From Limnoraphis robusta CS-951 (lineage in GTDB: Bacteria > Cyanobacteriota > Cyanobacteriia > Cyanobacteriales > Microcoleaceae): a DNA stretch of 27,244 nucleotides. Shown piece by piece: positions 25,595 through 27,244 of the stretch (position 1 is the first letter of the stretch; the number at the start of each line of letters is the position of its first letter). Where the stretch lies: the NCBI RefSeq assembly GCF_000972705.2, contig NZ_LATL02000356.1:1-27244 (forward strand), given 5' to 3'. The position numbers and the translations under genes were made by a program. The notes below the pieces were generated by a model. That model saw only the letters and a program-made list of their open reading frames with translations, was not told the origin of the DNA and did no database searches.

Positions 25595-25765
25595 ATGAAA
25601 ATTAAAGTGATTGTTTGGCAAGAAGATAACGTTTGGTGTGCGAGTGTTCCTGCGTTACCGGGTTGTCATACTTGGGGTGAGAGTTACGAACATTTAATGG
25701 AAATGGTTAAAAAGGCGATCGAAGCGTGGTTAGAAGTAGCCAGTGAACAACAATCTCAAAACTAA
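25595..25765 (+). CDS. HicB-like antitoxin family protein, orphan
   Basis: 56 residues. The sequence starts MKIKVIVWQEDNVWCASVPA and continues LPGCHTWGESYEHLMEMVKKAIEAWLE, the partial RNase-H-like fold of HicB proteins: a strand with W/Y, the VPALPGCxTWGES turn, then an amphipathic helix. HicB normally neutralises the mRNA interferase HicA, but no hicA-like frame lies on either side (the next gene, 22 bp away, is a VapC-like gene on the other strand). It lacks the C-terminal DNA-binding extension of larger HicB. The ATG at 25595 is preceded by an A-rich stretch without a clear Shine-Dalgarno. A HIP1 core CGATCG lies within it. Confidence 0.72.
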   Translation: MKIKVIVWQEDNVWCASVPALPGCHTWGESYEHLMEMVKKAIEAWLEVASEQQSQN

Positions 25766-25787
25766 CAAACAAAAATTAGCAGTTATT

Positions 25788-26216
25788 CTATTCAGTAAAG
25801 TCTGTAATCGGAATCAGTGTAACACCGCAATTAATCGCAGCATTAAGTTGGCGATCATCAACCGTAATTAAAGGATAATCTAACTGCAATGCCAAAGCAA
25901 TATATAGAGAATCATAAATAGCCAATTGATGAGTTAACCCAATATCTAATGCAGAAGAGAGTAAGTAATTAACAGAAGCTATATTAAAAGGGATAGATTG
26001 TAAATCCAGAATCAGTAATTGTGCTTGTTCTTCTGGAAGTCCATAAAATCTGACTTGTTTCCAGATGACATTTGTACATTCTAGTAAGCAAAATTCAGGA
26101 ATGTAAAACCGATCTCCTTTCAAGAGACGATTAAAAAGCATTCTGACTTGTGGAGTATATTCTTGCTGAATAAATCGCTGAATTACAATACTCGCATCAA
26201 TAATATAATTATTCAT
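25788..26216 (-). CDS. VapC-like PIN-domain toxin
   Basis: 142 residues from the ATG at 26216; an upstream in-frame start at 26279 would add 21 non-family residues encoded inside the antitoxin gene. PIN-domain acids are D7 (YIIDASIV), E46 (LLECTNVIW), D102 (AIYDSLYIALA) and D120/D121 (TVDDRQL), the complete metal-binding set. VapC toxins are Mg-dependent endoribonucleases, often attacking tRNA. The ATG shares one base with the TAA of the preceding antitoxin gene (TAATG), the translational coupling typical of VapBC pairs. It converges on the orphan HicB-like gene. Confidence 0.88.
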   Translation of the reverse strand: MNNYIIDASIVIQRFIQQEYTPQVRMLFNRLLKGDRFYIPEFCLLECTNVIWKQVRFYGLPEEQAQLLILDLQSIPFNIASVNYLLSSALDIGLTHQLAIYDSLYIALALQLDYPLITVDDRQLNAAINCGVTLIPITDFTE

Positions 26217-26434
26217 TATTGATGACGCTCCTCCTGTAAGAGTTGTAAGGTAGAAGGTGCAGAGGAAGGGGGATTCCAAATATGAGAGTCAATCGAGTTA
26301 AATATTTCTTGCAATTGCTGTTGATTGGGAGTTTTTTGTATAACTTGATGTTGGCTCAGTCTTTCATCAACAATAGAAATAACTAGGCCTTTTAATTGTT
26401 CAATGCTGAGATTGGATAGAGGTTGTGGTAACAT
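26216..26434 (-). CDS. VapB-like antitoxin
   Basis: 72 residues: MLPQPLSNLSIEQLKGLVIS, then charged helices (DERLSQHQVIQ) and a Pro/Ser-rich tail (WNPPSSAPSTLQLLQEERHQ) that would wrap the toxin. The ATG at 26434 is preferred; the frame also opens from a TTG at 26452. It is not a clear AbrB, RHH or Phd type, but size, position and the TAATG junction with the PIN gene mark it as the cognate antitoxin. Antitoxins of this kind usually bind their own promoter; that promoter plus the first 20 codons are duplicated at 25364-25523. Confidence 0.72.
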   Translation of the reverse strand: MLPQPLSNLSIEQLKGLVISIVDERLSQHQVIQKTPNQQQLQEIFNSIDSHIWNPPSSAPSTLQLLQEERHQ

Positions 26435-26533
26435 AATCTTGATTCTGCACAATTATTATCATTATATTCTAACAATCTTCAGTGCGATCGCCTTTTAACC
26501 TGTAGCTTGGGTTTCACTGCGTTCAACCCAACA
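26376..26533 (-). repeat. duplicated vapB promoter and 5' end (copy 2, parental)
   Basis: Partner of the 25364-25523 copy. It holds the functional ATG of the antitoxin and extends upstream to the 38-bp repeat, which here overlaps the end of the next gene. Confidence 0.8.
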
Positions 26534-26707
26534 TTGTTGAATTCCCGCTATTGTTTCCAACTGTTCAATCAATTGGCGTAACTTAACTGGGTCAATTTTG
26601 TCGGGATCGAGAAAGGTTACAAGCACCTGGGTATTACTAATGTCTTGGGGTAATTCACTTAATTGAATCTGCCCATCTCGATAAAACCCTTCAACTGTTT
26701 TTAGCAT
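26495..26707 (-). CDS. small antitoxin-like hypothetical protein with repeat-derived C-terminus
   Basis: 70 residues from the ATG at 26707 (a TTG four codons earlier is less likely). The N-terminal MLKTVEGFYRDGQIQLSELP and TQVLVTFL match small cyanobacterial proteins resembling AF2212-type or SpoVT-like antitoxins (a strand, a D/NGQI turn, ELP). The last 12 residues, CWVERSETQATG, are the translation of the 38-bp dispersed repeat at 26496-26533, which also supplies the stop codon. The natural C-terminus was therefore replaced. No PIN partner of its own follows; the VapB/VapC pair is 60 bp downstream on the same strand. Confidence 0.6.
   Translation of the reverse strand: MLKTVEGFYRDGQIQLSELPQDISNTQVLVTFLDPDKIDPVKLRQLIEQLETIAGIQQCWVERSETQATG
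26496..26533. repeat. 38-bp dispersed repeat, copy 2 (coding)
   Basis: Same element as 25486-25523 with one substitution (G to C at 26505). On the minus strand it is read in frame as WVERSETQATG at the end of the small gene 26495-26707. Confidence 0.85.
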
Positions 26708-26750
26708 AAGTTGATACAAATAATGATTGCTGTTAGCTCATTATACTCAT

Positions 26751-26788
26751 TAACCTGTAGGTTGGGTTTCACTGCGTTCAACCCAACA
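26751..26788. repeat. 38-bp dispersed repeat, copy 3
   Basis: Perfect match to copy 1, lying between the small antitoxin-like gene and the helicase gene. The three copies lie within 1.3 kb in the same orientation. Confidence 0.85.
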
Positions 26789-26850
26789 TTTGTAAAATAT
26801 TAAATAAAATAATTTCGCTATCGTAGGGAAGCAGTTTAGGGGGTTTGGTT

Positions 26851-27244
26851 TCAATCAACTTCAATAACTTCATTGAAAAAAACGTGATATTTTAAGTTTC
26901 CTAAATTTACAACAATCAGATTATGTCTACATCTTGTTATTCCTGTGTATATTAATTCATCCATTGAGAATGTGCTGTCACTATTTTCATCATAATCTTC
27001 AATAATTAAAACAAGTGTGTGTATTTCCCAACCTTTAAAACTATGAATTGTCGATAATTTTACTGTACCAGGATTCATCCAAAAATTTTCTTTTTTATTT
27101 TTTCTTACTTTTTCTATTTCACTTTTTGAACGAGACATAATTGTTTCATAGAGTTCCTTAGACTCGAACATAGCTTGAGTTTTTTCATGCTTATCATGTC
27201 TTATAAAGTAATCTATATCTCTGACAATTTCTACTGTGTATGAT
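26851..27244 (-). CDS. UvrD/Rep-like helicase, C-terminal part (runs off the window)
   Basis: The frame is open from a stop at 26851-26853 to the window edge with no in-frame stop, so the gene begins outside. Visible are the C-terminal motifs of superfamily 1 helicases: motif V-like VKLSTIHSFKGWEIHTLVLI and motif VI-like ELIYTGITRCRHNLIVVN (compare YVALTRAK). Between the two lies a short acidic insert (IEDYDENSDS). DNA unwinding driven by ATP is the family activity. Members of this UvrD-like group often occur with nuclease or defence genes, but no partner is visible. The AT-rich base composition differs from the housekeeping genes of the window. Confidence 0.75.
   Translation of the reverse strand, partial: SYTVEIVRDIDYFIRHDKHEKTQAMFESKELYETIMSRSKSEIEKVRKNKKENFWMNPGTVKLSTIHSFKGWEIHTLVLIIEDYDENSDSTFSMDELIYTGITRCRHNLIVVNLGNLKYHVFFNEVIEVD

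Noticed and set aside
1..27244. tRNA or rRNA genes in intergenic regions
   Set aside because: No T-loop-like GGTTCRANTCC with an acceptor stem and no rRNA-like blocks were recognised by eye; a covariance-model search would be needed to exclude them fully.

Overview
The window comes from a cyanobacterium, most likely a filamentous Oscillatoriales-type one (the order is inference). Evidence: a Psb28 photosystem II factor, the phylloquinone-pathway NAD(P)H dehydrogenase NdbB, the cyanobacterial families Sll0314/Alr1548 (TPR) and DUF3531, a DUF1400-type alpha/beta hydrolase, Uma2 and DUF29 genes, and many GCGATCGC (HIP1) octamers, including inside genes. No rRNA, tRNA, CRISPR array or transposase was recognised.

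Layout. 1-3001: a possible 3' end of an upstream gene carrying a dispersed repeat, then psb28-2, a ureidoglycolate lyase-family gene and an exported hydrolase. 3002-5000: a cluster of four palindromes, then a two-gene unit in which a Uma2 nuclease fused to a second PD-(D/E)XK-like domain overlaps a PIN-domain gene. 5117-6611: a TerY-like VWA protein and a PP2C phosphatase, which look like two members of the TerY-P triad without its kinase. 6735-9217: a phosphodiester glycosidase-family protein, a membrane-anchored pentapeptide-repeat protein and a peptidoglycan-binding/SPOR-like protein. 9393-14413: ndbB, a secreted protein made of two Kunitz domains, a GH13 alpha-amylase that lacks its third catalytic acid, rsmG and an ABC ATPase. 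14563-17334: the TPR protein, DUF3531 and Nudix genes in a row, converging on rnhA. 17805-24092: one very large cytoplasmic hybrid histidine kinase with about 13 PAS domains.

24093-27244 is accessory DNA: a small conserved hypothetical, DUF29, an orphan HicB-like gene, a VapB/VapC-like pair, another small antitoxin-like gene and the end of a UvrD-like helicase. It contains three copies of a 38-bp cyanobacterial repeat, one of which encodes the C-terminus of a small protein. It also contains a ~160-bp duplication of the vapB promoter and 5' end, now placed directly upstream of the DUF29 gene.

The points most worth a second look are the tandem Kunitz protein, the Asp-to-Ala change in the amylase active site, the Uma2/PD-(D/E)XK fusion overlapping a PIN gene, the TerY-PP2C pair without a kinase, and the duplicated toxin-antitoxin promoter.
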